Part shown: one piece after another, positions 42,932 through 51,411 of the stretch | How the letters are laid out: each line of letters begins with the position of its first letter | Numbering within the stretch: the first letter of the stretch is position 1 | DNA from: Marispirochaeta sp964554875 | Lineage (GTDB): Bacteria > Spirochaetota > Spirochaetia > JC444 > Marispirochaetaceae | Length of the DNA stretch: 64,000 nucleotides | Assembly: GCA_964554875.1 (NCBI GenBank) | Contig: CAZKQJ010000001.1 | Coordinates: forward strand, 1 to 64,000 | Direction of reading: 5' to 3' | Notes under the pieces: model-generated | The model's input: only the letters and a program-made list of their open reading frames with translations | What the model was told of the DNA's origin: nothing | Database searches by the model: none | Translations under genes and position numbers: made by a program

Positions 42932-44503
42932 TACCCTGACTGCCTCTCTCTCAATGGAAAGCCCTTTATGATAGCTTTTGAAGAACTCGTTAAAGCCCCG
43001 CACATCCTCCGGATCCGGTTCGACCGCCTTCCCCAGGCTGTCTGCTATCAGGGTATCGAGAAAATCCGGCAGGCTTGAAGCTTTTCTGCCCTTCAGCATG
43101 TAGGCAGCAAGCAGGGCCATTCCCCAGGCGCCTCCCTCTCCTGCGGTTTCCGGCAGACTTACCGGGGTCCCGGTGGCGGCTGCCATTATACGCTGTCCTA
43201 CCTCCGGGGTCCTGAAGATTCCGCCGTGGCCGCGAATTTCGTCGACTACGACTCCTTCCTTTTCTGTAAGAATGTTAAGCCCGGTGCGCAGGGCGCAGAA
43301 AGCGGTAAAGAGCAGGGAGCGCAGCAGGTTCGGCAGAGTAAAACTGCTCTCCGGTCTGCGGACAACGAGAGGGCGGCCTTCGCTGAACCCGGTTATATGT
43401 TCCCCGGAGACATAGCTTATGGCAAGGAGTCCTCCGGCATCGGGGTCTCCCTGCAGTGCCAGGGGCATCAGTTTTCCGTAGAGATCGTCAGCCGAAGCGT
43501 CCATTCCCATGGCCGAGGCTGCCTGTCCGAGAATCCCCATCCAGGCGTCAAAGTCGCTGGAGCAGTTGTTGGAATGGGCCATGGCAACGGGTTTGCCGTC
43601 GGGGGTTGTAACGATGTCGATTTCCGGATGGACCTCCCTGAGTGGCTTTTCCAGAACGATCATGGCGAATACTGAAGTTCCCGCGGAGACGTTTCCGGTC
43701 CGGGGGCGTACGCTGTTGGTAGCCACCATGCCGGTACCGGCGTCACCCTCGGGGGGACAGATGGGTATGCCCGCCTGCAGTTTACCCGAGGGGTCCAGCA
43801 GTTTCGCTCCCGCACTGTTCAGCGAACCGGCATTCTCCCCTGCCGTCAGGACCTTCGGCAGAATATCCCTGAGATTCCACGGATAGCCGCGCTCCGCAAC
43901 GAGGCGGTCGAATTTCTCCATCCTGTCTTCGTCGTAGTCCATGGTCGCAGGATCAATGGGAAACATTCCCGATGCTTCGCCGATCCCCGCAAACCGTTCA
44001 CCCGTCAGCTTCCAGTGGACGTAGCCCGCCAGGGTGGTGAGGAAGTCTATATCCTTGACATGCTCTTCGTTATTCAGGATTGCCTGGTACAGGTGGGCGA
44101 TACTCCACCTTTGAGGAATGGCGAAACCGAAGAGCTTTGTGAGCTCTTCGGATGCCGGGCCGGTAATATTGTTGCGCCAGGTGCGAAAGGGGGTAAGAAG
44201 TTCACCATTTTTGTCCAGGGCTATATAACCGTGCATCATGCCGCTGAAGCCGCCGGCGGCAAAGGTCGTCAGTTCCAAGGAATAGCGCTTTTTAATGTCC
44301 TCCGCCAGATCGGCGTAGCAGCCGGCTATTCCCCGCCAGACCTCGTCCATGTCGTAGGTCCAGACCCCGTTCTCGAATTTGTTCTCCCAGCCGTGTGAGC
44401 CGCCCGCCAGGGGAGACCCCTCCGGACTTATCAGACTGGCCTTGATCCGGGTGGATCCCAGCTCCATTCCCATTATTGCGTTCTGTAAGGATTCAGTATT
44501 CAT
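42911..44503 (-). CDS. araB: FGGY-family carbohydrate kinase, probable L-ribulokinase
   Basis: It phosphorylates a ketose sugar with ATP; L-ribulose is the likely substrate because araA and araD are in the same operon. The 530 residues show the two FGGY domains: N-terminal MGMELGSTRIKASLISPEG, the ribulokinase-like GFSGMMHGYIALDKNG and FRTWRNN, the central PPEGDAGTGMVATNSV, and the C-terminal ATP-site region GHGGIFRTPEVGQRIMAAATGTPVSLP. It belongs to a branch distinct from E. coli AraB. GGGGGAAAG precedes the ATG, 31 bp after araA. The 3' end overlaps the convergent regulator gene. Confidence 0.87.
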   Translation of the reverse strand: MNTESLQNAIMGMELGSTRIKASLISPEGSPLAGGSHGWENKFENGVWTYDMDEVWRGIAGCYADLAEDIKKRYSLELTTFAAGGFSGMMHGYIALDKNGELLTPFRTWRNNITGPASEELTKLFGFAIPQRWSIAHLYQAILNNEEHVKDIDFLTTLAGYVHWKLTGERFAGIGEASGMFPIDPATMDYDEDRMEKFDRLVAERGYPWNLRDILPKVLTAGENAGSLNSAGAKLLDPSGKLQAGIPICPPEGDAGTGMVATNSVRPRTGNVSAGTSVFAMIVLEKPLREVHPEIDIVTTPDGKPVAMAHSNNCSSDFDAWMGILGQAASAMGMDASADDLYGKLMPLALQGDPDAGGLLAISYVSGEHITGFSEGRPLVVRRPESSFTLPNLLRSLLFTAFCALRTGLNILTEKEGVVVDEIRGHGGIFRTPEVGQRIMAAATGTPVSLPETAGEGGAWGMALLAAYMLKGRKASSLPDFLDTLIADSLGKAVEPDPEDVRGFNEFFKSYHKGLSIEREAVRVLGEIET

Positions 44504-44534
44504 CTTTCCCCCTTTCCATGTGTGTTATCCGCGC

Positions 44535-46034
44535 TTACAGGCCTTTCAGTCCGTAATAGGCTTCGTTCCAGCGAAGTTCCTGGCGGAAGCTGCGCAGATC
44601 AGTGTTTTCGTCGATGAGGACCATTTCTATCCCCGCCATGGCCGCGAAATCCTCCAGGTGCTCAACACTGACTGCGGGACTGTAGGCGGTATGGTGGGCC
44701 CCACCGGCGTGAATCCAGGCGGCGGCTGCGGTTTTAAGGTCCGGCAGGGGTTTCCACAGGACCCGGGCTACCGGCAGCCTGGGCAGATCATCGTCGGCGG
44801 TGACTGTCTCAACCGGATTGACCAGAAGGCGGAAGCGGTTGCCCATGTCTATGATGCTGGCGTTGACCGCAGGTCCTGGCTTTGTGTTGAATACCAGCCG
44901 GGCGGGATCGTCCTTACCGCCGATTCCCAGAGGGTGGACCTCCAGGGAGGGCTTGTCCGCCGCTATGGACGAGCAGACCTCCAGCATGTGGGCCCCCAGT
45001 ACCCGTTCCTTCCCGGGTTCCAGATGATAGGTGTAATCCTCCATGAAACTGACCCCGCCGGGCCTTCCCAGGGCCATTACCTTCAGACTGCGGACCAGGG
45101 CGGCGGTTTTCCAGTCTCCTTCCGCGCCGAAACCGTAACCGGATTCCATCAGGCGCTGTACGGCCAGACCCGGCAGCTGCTTCATACCGTAGAGGTCCTC
45201 AAAGGTGGTTGTAAAGGCGGAGAAACCTCCCTCCTCCAGGAAGGCCCGCATCCCCAGTTCTATCCTGGCGGATTCCCGAACCTTGTCGGATTTCTCTGCC
45301 CCGGGGCCCATGTTGTAGCTGTTTGCATACTCGTCGACCAGGGCGGAAATATCCCCGTCGCCCACGGCCTGGATGTGATCCACAAGCTCCCCGACTCCGT
45401 ATCCGTTAACCGAATAGCCGAAACGGATCTGGGCCTCAACCTTGTCCCCTTCGGTTACCGCGACCTCCCGCATATTGTCGCCGAAGCGGGCTATCTTCAT
45501 TCTCCGGGAGTCGTACCAGGCCATGGCCGCCCCCAGCCAGGTGTCGAGTTTCTCAAGCACCTCCGGGTCCTGCCAGTGGCCGACGATTACCTTGCGTTCG
45601 ATGCGCAGCCGGCTGCCGATGAAGCCGAACTCCCTGCCGCCGTGGGCGGACTGGTGCAGGTTCATAAAGTCCATATCGATCTTTGACCAGGGGATGTCCC
45701 GGCCGAACTGGGTATGGAGATGCACAAAGGGTTTCCTGAGGCTCGAAAGACCGGCAATCCACATTTTGGCAGGGGAGAAAGTATGCATCCAGGTAATGAG
45801 ACCCACGCATTTCTCGCTGGCATCAGCCTCCATGCAGACCCTGGAGACCTCGTCGGGGGTCGTTACCAGGGCCTTGTACACTATCCGTACCGGGAGCCGT
45901 ACAGCATCCGCCAGTCCGGCGGCGATCTTCTTCGAGTCCGAGGCTACCTGCTTGAGGGTCTCCTCACCGTAGAGATGCTGGCTTCCGGTCACGAACCAGA
46001 CTTCCAGTTGTTCAAAATCTTTTTTCTTCAGCAT
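44535..46034 (-). CDS. araA: L-arabinose isomerase
   Basis: It converts L-arabinose to L-ribulose in the cytoplasm. The 499-residue length is typical. Family marks are EVWFVTGSQHLYGEETLKQV at the start, GLITWMHTFSPAKMWIAGL (near 80-98), the metal-site residues in EEGGFSAFTTTFEDLYGMKQLPGLAVQRLMESGYGFGAEGDWKTAAL (near 285-332), and HMLEVCSSIA. GGAAC precedes the ATG. It is the second gene of the minus-strand operon, 24 bp after araD. Confidence 0.97.
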   Translation of the reverse strand: MLKKKDFEQLEVWFVTGSQHLYGEETLKQVASDSKKIAAGLADAVRLPVRIVYKALVTTPDEVSRVCMEADASEKCVGLITWMHTFSPAKMWIAGLSSLRKPFVHLHTQFGRDIPWSKIDMDFMNLHQSAHGGREFGFIGSRLRIERKVIVGHWQDPEVLEKLDTWLGAAMAWYDSRRMKIARFGDNMREVAVTEGDKVEAQIRFGYSVNGYGVGELVDHIQAVGDGDISALVDEYANSYNMGPGAEKSDKVRESARIELGMRAFLEEGGFSAFTTTFEDLYGMKQLPGLAVQRLMESGYGFGAEGDWKTAALVRSLKVMALGRPGGVSFMEDYTYHLEPGKERVLGAHMLEVCSSIAADKPSLEVHPLGIGGKDDPARLVFNTKPGPAVNASIIDMGNRFRLLVNPVETVTADDDLPRLPVARVLWKPLPDLKTAAAAWIHAGGAHHTAYSPAVSVEHLEDFAAMAGIEMVLIDENTDLRSFRQELRWNEAYYGLKGL

Positions 46035-46058
46035 TCAGTGTTCCTCTCTTTATTCTTT

Positions 46059-46751
46059 TTATGACTGTCCGTAGTAGGCGTCTTTACCGTGTTTGCGGTC
46101 GTAGTGTTTGCGCTTCAGGGATTCCTTGAGCCGCGGGGTTCCGGGGCGCAGGGTCCGTGTCATGTAGGCCATTTTGGCGATCTCTTCCAGAACAGCTGCA
46201 TTATACACGCTTTTCCAGGCGTTCTTTCCCCAGGCAAAGGGTCCGTGACAGGCCACGAGTACCATCTCGATCTCCAGAGGGTTGAGGCCCTTGAAAGCCT
46301 GGACTATCTGGTTTCCCGTCTCGATCTCGTAGTTGTTCCTGATAGCCTCGTCCCGCATAATCTCCGTGCAGGGAACGTCCTCCGTCAGGTGGTCCGCGTG
46401 GGTGGTTCCGTATATGGGGATCGTTTCACATGCCTGGGCCCAGGCGACACCGTAAGGACTGTGGGTGTGGGTAATCCCCAGCACTCCGGAAAACTCACGA
46501 TAGAGAACCGCGTGGGTCGGAGTGTCCGAGGAGGGGCGCAGGTCTCCCTCTATCACCTTCCCGTCAAGGTCCACCAGCACCATGGCCTCCGGGCTGAGCT
46601 CCGCGTAGGGGACTCCCGAGGGCTTTATGGCAAAGATGCCTGCCTGCGGATCGAAGGCGCTGGCGTTACCGAAGGTGTAGATGGCGAGCTTCTGCTTTTC
46701 GATCTCCATGTTGGCTTCATAGGCCTCACGTCTGAGTTCGGCATGTTTCAT
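46059..46751 (-). CDS. araD: L-ribulose-5-phosphate 4-epimerase
   Basis: It converts L-ribulose 5-phosphate to D-xylulose 5-phosphate, the entry to the pentose phosphate route. Class II aldolase fold, 230 residues. Zinc ligands are visible as His in GITHTHSPYGVAWAQ and HGPFAWG. Other marks are TFGNASAFDP, KPSGVPYAELSPEAMVLVDLDG and YGTTHADHLTEDVPCTE. It lies 2 bp after the LacI-type regulator gene and 24 bp before araA in one operon. Confidence 0.97.
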   Translation of the reverse strand: MKHAELRREAYEANMEIEKQKLAIYTFGNASAFDPQAGIFAIKPSGVPYAELSPEAMVLVDLDGKVIEGDLRPSSDTPTHAVLYREFSGVLGITHTHSPYGVAWAQACETIPIYGTTHADHLTEDVPCTEIMRDEAIRNNYEIETGNQIVQAFKGLNPLEIEMVLVACHGPFAWGKNAWKSVYNAAVLEEIAKMAYMTRTLRPGTPRLKESLKRKHYDRKHGKDAYYGQS

Positions 46752-46753
46752 GA

Positions 46754-47821
46754 TTAATCAATCTCCCTGATGTCGTTAAAAGGTTCAAAGGTTGTGTAGT
46801 AATGAATATTCTCCGCGGTAAGTATATCTATGGGCATGACCACGTGATGCTCTGTTATGGGTTGGCGGTTCAAGGAACGGAAGAGAGTCTGTACACCAAG
46901 GTAACCCTGGGCTTCCGGTCTCTGGCTTATCAGAAAATCTATTACACCCTGTTCCAGATACTCCCGGTTTTTCTGGATGAGGTCATAACCGATGAGGGCA
47001 ATATCGCTTGTATCTTTATGTACCAGGTATTCGGCGACCCGGTGGACCGAAGCATTGGCTACGAAGATACCGCCTATATCGGGATTGCGGGTAAAAAGGG
47101 AGTCCAGAAAGGTAAAACAGGTCTCTTTTGAATCCAGGTGAACCTCTTCGAGGATCGGCGGTTTTTTATCCCCGGGATAGTAGGAGCGGAAGCCCTCTTC
47201 ACGGCCGCGGATATGGTCATCCAGGTTAACGGCCTGTATTATCACCGTCTCCTTTTCCGTCGGGACCAGCATGCGCATCAGTTTAGCCGCCAGTCGTCCG
47301 CTCATGCGCGGGTCCTGGCCAATGTAGGCGAGCTTGTCGATTTCTGGCAGGTCGGAATCGAAACAGCAGAGGGGAAGCCCGTCAGGGAGTTTCCGAACGA
47401 AGTCTTCCGCAGACTCCGGTAATATCGGCGCAAGCAGGATTCCGTCGGGCTGGTCTTTCATGAGCCCATCCGCAGCTTTTCGGAATGAATCAGGGCTGAA
47501 GCGATCGAAACAGTGGAAGAGCAGTTCAAGGGAAAAGGCGGCAAGTTCTTCCGCTGCGGCCTGCATGCCCCGGTGGGGAAGCTGCCAGAAACCGGAGTCC
47601 TGTTCCGGCTGGGGGGTGAGGATTCCGATCCGGTAATTCCGGGACTGGGCCAGGTTGCTGGCAAAAAGGTTGGGTTTAAACCCCGTATCCCGGATTATTC
47701 CCAGAATTCTGCTTTTTGTAGCCTCCGCTACTCTTCCGCGGTTATGGAGAACCCGGTCAACCGTTCCGATGGAGACCCCGGCAAGTCGTGCTATATCCTT
47801 GATAGTCACAGCATCAGCCAC
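46754..47821 (-). CDS. LacI-family regulator of the arabinose operon
   Basis: Repressor-type transcription factor of 355 residues. The N-terminal LacI helix-turn-helix is VTIKDIARLAGVSIGTVDRVLHNRG (5-29), followed by the hinge and a periplasmic-binding-protein-like domain (about 62-345) of the sugar-responsive DUF-free type (IGILTPQPEQDSGFWQLPHRG). The start is GTG with AAGGAAC upstream. As first gene of the operon with araD, araA and araB, it probably senses arabinose or a phosphorylated product and also controls its own promoter. Confidence 0.94.
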   Translation of the reverse strand: MADAVTIKDIARLAGVSIGTVDRVLHNRGRVAEATKSRILGIIRDTGFKPNLFASNLAQSRNYRIGILTPQPEQDSGFWQLPHRGMQAAAEELAAFSLELLFHCFDRFSPDSFRKAADGLMKDQPDGILLAPILPESAEDFVRKLPDGLPLCCFDSDLPEIDKLAYIGQDPRMSGRLAAKLMRMLVPTEKETVIIQAVNLDDHIRGREEGFRSYYPGDKKPPILEEVHLDSKETCFTFLDSLFTRNPDIGGIFVANASVHRVAEYLVHKDTSDIALIGYDLIQKNREYLEQGVIDFLISQRPEAQGYLGVQTLFRSLNRQPITEHHVVMPIDILTAENIHYYTTFEPFNDIREID

Positions 47822-47846
47822 TGAATGTTCCTTACTGTCGGTTTTG

Positions 47847-47854
47847 CGTTAACG
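47847..47854. promoter_or_regulatory. Candidate LacI-type operator
   Basis: CGTTAACG, a perfect 8 bp palindrome, lies 26 bp before the regulator start codon (TTGCGTTAACGTACA context). Central CG/TTAA palindromes of this sort are common LacI-family sites. Confidence 0.5.
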
Positions 47855-47896
47855 TACACTCATTTGCATGATAACAGTTCGGATGAGTGAAGTCAA

Positions 47897-47928
47897 TAAA
47901 AAAAGGCGAGACCTGTGCGGCCTCGCCA
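47897..47928 (-). terminator. Rho-independent terminator of the secreted Gly/Arg-rich protein gene
   Basis: On the minus strand GGCGAGG and TCTCGCC form a stem followed by seven Ts, about 40 bp past the stop of the 47968-48450 gene. Confidence 0.88.
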
Positions 47929-47967
47929 AAGTGCTGTTTACTGTTGCTGTCGGGTTTTCTTGAGAAA

Positions 47968-48450
47968 TTACCACCTGCCCCTTGGTGCCCGGGGATCCTT
48001 GTACCCGTAACCCGGGCCTCCCCGCATGTGGCCTCTGCCGCCCCGGGGGCCGTAGGAGCGGTCATCCCAGCAGGGACCGTAGGCGTAGCGGCCTCCGAAT
48101 CCCTGACGGTCTACTTCGTACTCGGTACCGTCGATTACAGCCTTGGTTACGGCAATGACATTGCTGCCGGGGGCGGCAAAACGGCCGTAGCCCTGGTGTA
48201 CGAAGCCCTCGACGGTAATTTCCTGACCGTCGGTGAGTTCAACATCATCCACAGCCCAGGGGGGGACCATGACATAATACTCCTTGCCGTCGGCTGTCAG
48301 CACGGGTGGAAAGGAGCTGATTGAGATTGTCCCGGTCAGGGTTGCGGTTTCCGCTGGTTCAAAACGGCCAGGGGCCTCCTGGGCACCCTCGGCGATGACG
48401 GCAGCACTCAAAGCTGCGGCAATAAAAAGAACAAGACTTATGCGTTTCAT
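47968..48450 (-). CDS. Exported protein with Gly/Arg/Tyr-rich tail, unknown function
   Basis: 160 residues from ATG 48450, chosen for AGGAGG just upstream. A signal peptide (KRISLVLFIAAALSAAVIAEG) is followed by AQEAPGRFEP, a spirochaete-like mature start. Residues 35-110 form a beta-rich domain of the OB-fold kind (ATLTGTISISSFPPVLTADGKEYYVMVPP, VELTDGQEITVEGFV). The last 40 residues are rich in Gly, Arg, Tyr and Pro (SYGPRGGRGHMRGGPGYGY), likely disordered. Similar small exported proteins occur next to metal or redox systems, but the function is unknown. It is monocistronic and divergent from fumarase. Confidence 0.75.
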   Translation of the reverse strand: MKRISLVLFIAAALSAAVIAEGAQEAPGRFEPAETATLTGTISISSFPPVLTADGKEYYVMVPPWAVDDVELTDGQEITVEGFVHQGYGRFAAPGSNVIAVTKAVIDGTEYEVDRQGFGGRYAYGPCWDDRSYGPRGGRGHMRGGPGYGYKDPRAPRGRW

Positions 48451-48674
48451 ATATCCTCCTGATATCGGCTGCCTGCTGCAGCCTTTGTGTTTACAAACCA
48501 ATAATAGGAGCAAAGTATGAAGGAGTTATGAAGCAATTCCGTTTATTCTGTGATCCTGACATTTTTTTCCGGAAGAGCTGTCTGTAGAGGAGCAAATTTG
48601 CTACACTCAGTCTGTCAGGTTCAGGGGGCTGCGGCCGATCCGGAAACACATTGCACAAAAGGAGCTGCACGCAA

Positions 48675-50054
48675 ATGGGATACCGAGTTGAACACGATAC
48701 CATGGGAGAGATTCCGGTAGAGGACTCCCGGTACTGGGGATCTCAGACCCAGCGTTCTCTGGAGAACTTTCCCATCGGAGGGGAGAGGTTTTCCGACGAC
48801 TTTATCCGGGCCTACGGTCTTCTGAAAAAAGCCTGTGTACTGGCAAATGCCCCCTCGGCAGCCTGGCGGGAAGAGAAACTTCGGGCCCTTCTCGCTGCCT
48901 GCGACGAGCTTATCGCCGGTAAACTGAAGGAACATTTTCCCCTGGTGATATGGCAGACCGGAAGCGGGACCCAGACCAACATGAACCTGAACGAGGTTAT
49001 CGCCAACCGGGCGGCGGAGCTTCTGGGGGGAAAAAAGGGGCAGAAGGAGCTGGTGCATCCCAATGACGATGTAAACCGATCCCAGTCCTCCAACGATACC
49101 TTTCCCGCGGCCATGCATATTGCCGCAGTCTCCATGGTCAGAAAACGACTGCTCCCCGCCGCAGAGCTCCTCGCTTCGGAACTTGAAGCAAAGGCCAGGG
49201 TCTGGGCCCGGCTGATCAAGGTGGGCAGGACCCACCTGCAGGATGCTGTTCCCTTGAGCCTGGGACAGGAGTTCTCCGCCTACGTGGCCCAGCTCCGACA
49301 GGCTGCACGCCGCATCGACCTGGCGTCTGAGGAGTTGCTGGAACTTCCCATCGGAGGAACCGCCGTCGGGACCGGGCTTAACGCTCCTGCCGGCTTTGAT
49401 GATGCAGTCTGCAGGGAACTGGAACGCCTTACCGGAGACGAATACACCAGCGCTCCTAACAAGTTTGCCCTTCTTGCGGCCCACGACGGCATGGCGGGAC
49501 TCTCCGGTGCCCTTTCGACCCTGGCCGCCGCGCTGATGAAGATCGCCAACGACATCCGCTGGCTCGGTTCGGGGCCTCGCTGCGGTATCGGAGAACTGAT
49601 TCTCCCGGAGAACGAGCCGGGGAGTTCCATAATGCCGGGCAAGGTAAATCCCACCCAGAACGAAGCCCTTACCATGCTTTGTGTCCAGGTTATGGGAAAC
49701 CACAGCACCATCGCCTTCGCCTGTTCTCAGGGAAATTTCGAACTGAACGTGTTCAAGCCGGTGATTATTCACAACCTGCTCCAGTCGGTTCGACTGCTTT
49801 CCGACGGAATGGAGAGTTTCCGGCTGCGCTGCGTCGCCGGCCTGGATGCAAACAGGGAAAAGCTGGCTGAGTATCTTGAGCGGACCCTTATGGTAGTAAC
49901 CGCCCTGAATCCCCATATCGGCTACGACAAGTCCGCGGCCATAGCCAAGAAGGCCTACAGTGATAACATCACCCTCAAGGAGGCCGGGATACTCCTGGGC
50001 TTTCTCTCCTCCGAAGAATACGACAACTGGGTCGTCCCTGAGAAGATGGTATAA
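48675..50054 (+). CDS. fumC: Class II fumarate hydratase
   Basis: It interconverts fumarate and malate without an iron-sulfur cluster. The 459 residues start at ATG 48675 with AAAGGAG upstream. Family marks are EHDTMGEIPVEDSRYWGSQTQRSLENF, TGSGTQTNMNLNEVIANRA, the HPNDDVNRSQSSNDTFP loop, KVGRTHLQDAVPLSLGQEF and the flexible catalytic loop GSSIMPGKVNPTQNEA. The length is typical. A transporter gene follows after 9 bp, so the two may be co-transcribed. Confidence 0.97.
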   Translation: MGYRVEHDTMGEIPVEDSRYWGSQTQRSLENFPIGGERFSDDFIRAYGLLKKACVLANAPSAAWREEKLRALLAACDELIAGKLKEHFPLVIWQTGSGTQTNMNLNEVIANRAAELLGGKKGQKELVHPNDDVNRSQSSNDTFPAAMHIAAVSMVRKRLLPAAELLASELEAKARVWARLIKVGRTHLQDAVPLSLGQEFSAYVAQLRQAARRIDLASEELLELPIGGTAVGTGLNAPAGFDDAVCRELERLTGDEYTSAPNKFALLAAHDGMAGLSGALSTLAAALMKIANDIRWLGSGPRCGIGELILPENEPGSSIMPGKVNPTQNEALTMLCVQVMGNHSTIAFACSQGNFELNVFKPVIIHNLLQSVRLLSDGMESFRLRCVAGLDANREKLAEYLERTLMVVTALNPHIGYDKSAAIAKKAYSDNITLKEAGILLGFLSSEEYDNWVVPEKMV

Positions 50055-50063
50055 CTAAGGGCT

Positions 50064-50972
50064 ATGCACCTAATGCTCGGGCAGATATTCGCTCTGCTGA
50101 CCGCGGCCTGCTGGGCCCATAACTCCATTGTCTATTCCGAAGCGGGTAAAAGAGTCGGCTCCAGGACAGTGGCCCATATCCGCCTCTGGATAGCCCTGCC
50201 GGCAATGCTGACGGTCCATTTTATTGTTCTCGGCAGATTCTTTCCCACGGGATTCCAGTTTTCCGTTTATTTCTACCTGCTCCTGTCCGGTTTTTTCGGC
50301 TTCTTTATTGCAGACCTGCTGATTTTCAAGGCCTTTGTGGATGCAGGTCCCCGGGAAACCCTGGTAATCATGACCCTGTCTCCGATCTTCGCAGCCCTTT
50401 TTTCTTGGGTGTTTCTGGGGGAGATTCTCAGTCCCCTGCAGATTCTGGGAATCCTGGCCACCGTCGGCGGGGTTATCTGGGTCATTCTGGAAGAAGGGGC
50501 CCGGGGCAGGGGTATTAAAAGCCCGGAGGCCTCCAGAAAACGGCTGGGCGCACTCTTTGCCCTGGGAGGGGCTTTTACCCAGGCCCTGGGGATGATGCTG
50601 GCCAAGGCGGGGCTGGTTTCGGGGCTGCATCCTGTAAGCGGGAACCTTCTGCGCCTGGCAGCGGGCCTGGCGGGACTTATACTCTATGCCCTGCTGCGGG
50701 GCTCCTTTGTACGGGACTTTGCCGCCATGAAAGAGCCCAGGGCCCTGGGTTTGATTACCAGCGGGGCCCTGGTCGGTCCGGTCCTTGGGATTGTGCTCTC
50801 CCTCTATGCCCTGTCCTGGGCCCCGGTGGGAATCGTTACGGCCCTCATGCAGACATCCCCCATACTCCTGTTACCCCTGGACCATTATGTGTTCAAAAAG
50901 CAGGTCACCCCCGGGGCTCTCCTGGGAACCCTGATTGCTGTAGGGGGTACGATCCTGCTTTTCAGTCTGTGA
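50064..50972 (+). CDS. DMT-superfamily (EamA) transporter
   Basis: Inner-membrane metabolite or drug transporter of 302 residues with ten hydrophobic helices arranged as two five-helix EamA repeats. They split near residue 145-160 at a charged linker (EEGARGRGIKSPEASRKR). The loop ends TLIAVGGTILLFSL at the C-terminus are typical. The substrate cannot be inferred. It follows fumC by 9 bp. Confidence 0.9.
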   Translation: MHLMLGQIFALLTAACWAHNSIVYSEAGKRVGSRTVAHIRLWIALPAMLTVHFIVLGRFFPTGFQFSVYFYLLLSGFFGFFIADLLIFKAFVDAGPRETLVIMTLSPIFAALFSWVFLGEILSPLQILGILATVGGVIWVILEEGARGRGIKSPEASRKRLGALFALGGAFTQALGMMLAKAGLVSGLHPVSGNLLRLAAGLAGLILYALLRGSFVRDFAAMKEPRALGLITSGALVGPVLGIVLSLYALSWAPVGIVTALMQTSPILLLPLDHYVFKKQVTPGALLGTLIAVGGTILLFSL

Positions 50973-50981
50973 GAGTTCCGT

Positions 50982-51389
50982 CTAGAGAATCTGGTTGAAT
51001 TCCACCCTCTCATTGTCGGGACCTAAAATCATGAAATACTTTATGCCTTTTGCGTGAAGGGGGAGTTCATTGATGCCCTCCACAATCGTAAAACCGGCTC
51101 TGCTAATCTCTTCATAGGCGGTATTGATGTCCTGTACATCCAGGGCGATATGGTCAATAATGCCGTTTGGCCGGTCGCCCGCGACACCGTTGGCGGGTTG
51201 ATACAGCTCAAGGCGGAAGCCATTCATATCGAGGAAAGCTACCTGCGTGGTTCCGCCATTTTCATTAAATTCATGCCTGCTGAATACTGAAAATCCCAAT
51301 CCGGAATAGAAAGCAATAGATTCTTCAATATCCCTGACCGGAAGTCCCAGATGCTGAAATCCGCGTATGGTATCGCTGAGCGTACTCAT
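50982..51389 (-). CDS. VOC-family (glyoxalase/bleomycin-resistance-type) protein
   Basis: Small metal-dependent VOC-fold protein of 135 residues made of paired beta-alpha-beta-beta-beta units. It shows FQHLGLPVRDIEESIAFYSGLGF at the start and IIDHIALDVQDINTAYEEISRAGF in the middle, and ends YFMILGPDNERVEFNQIL. Likely ligands are the His in QHLGL, the Glu in RLELYQ, the His in DHIAL and the Glu in RVEF. The substrate is unknown. GAAAGGAG precedes the ATG, and it follows the aconitase gene by 22 bp on the same strand. Confidence 0.9.
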   Translation of the reverse strand: MSTLSDTIRGFQHLGLPVRDIEESIAFYSGLGFSVFSRHEFNENGGTTQVAFLDMNGFRLELYQPANGVAGDRPNGIIDHIALDVQDINTAYEEISRAGFTIVEGINELPLHAKGIKYFMILGPDNERVEFNQIL

Positions 51390-51411
51390 TAATAAGCTCC
51401 TTTCTGTATCT

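Noticed and set aside
44379..45686. 435-residue plus-strand frame
   Set aside because: It is antisense to araA and araB, both clear enzymes. No family resemblance and no start signals.
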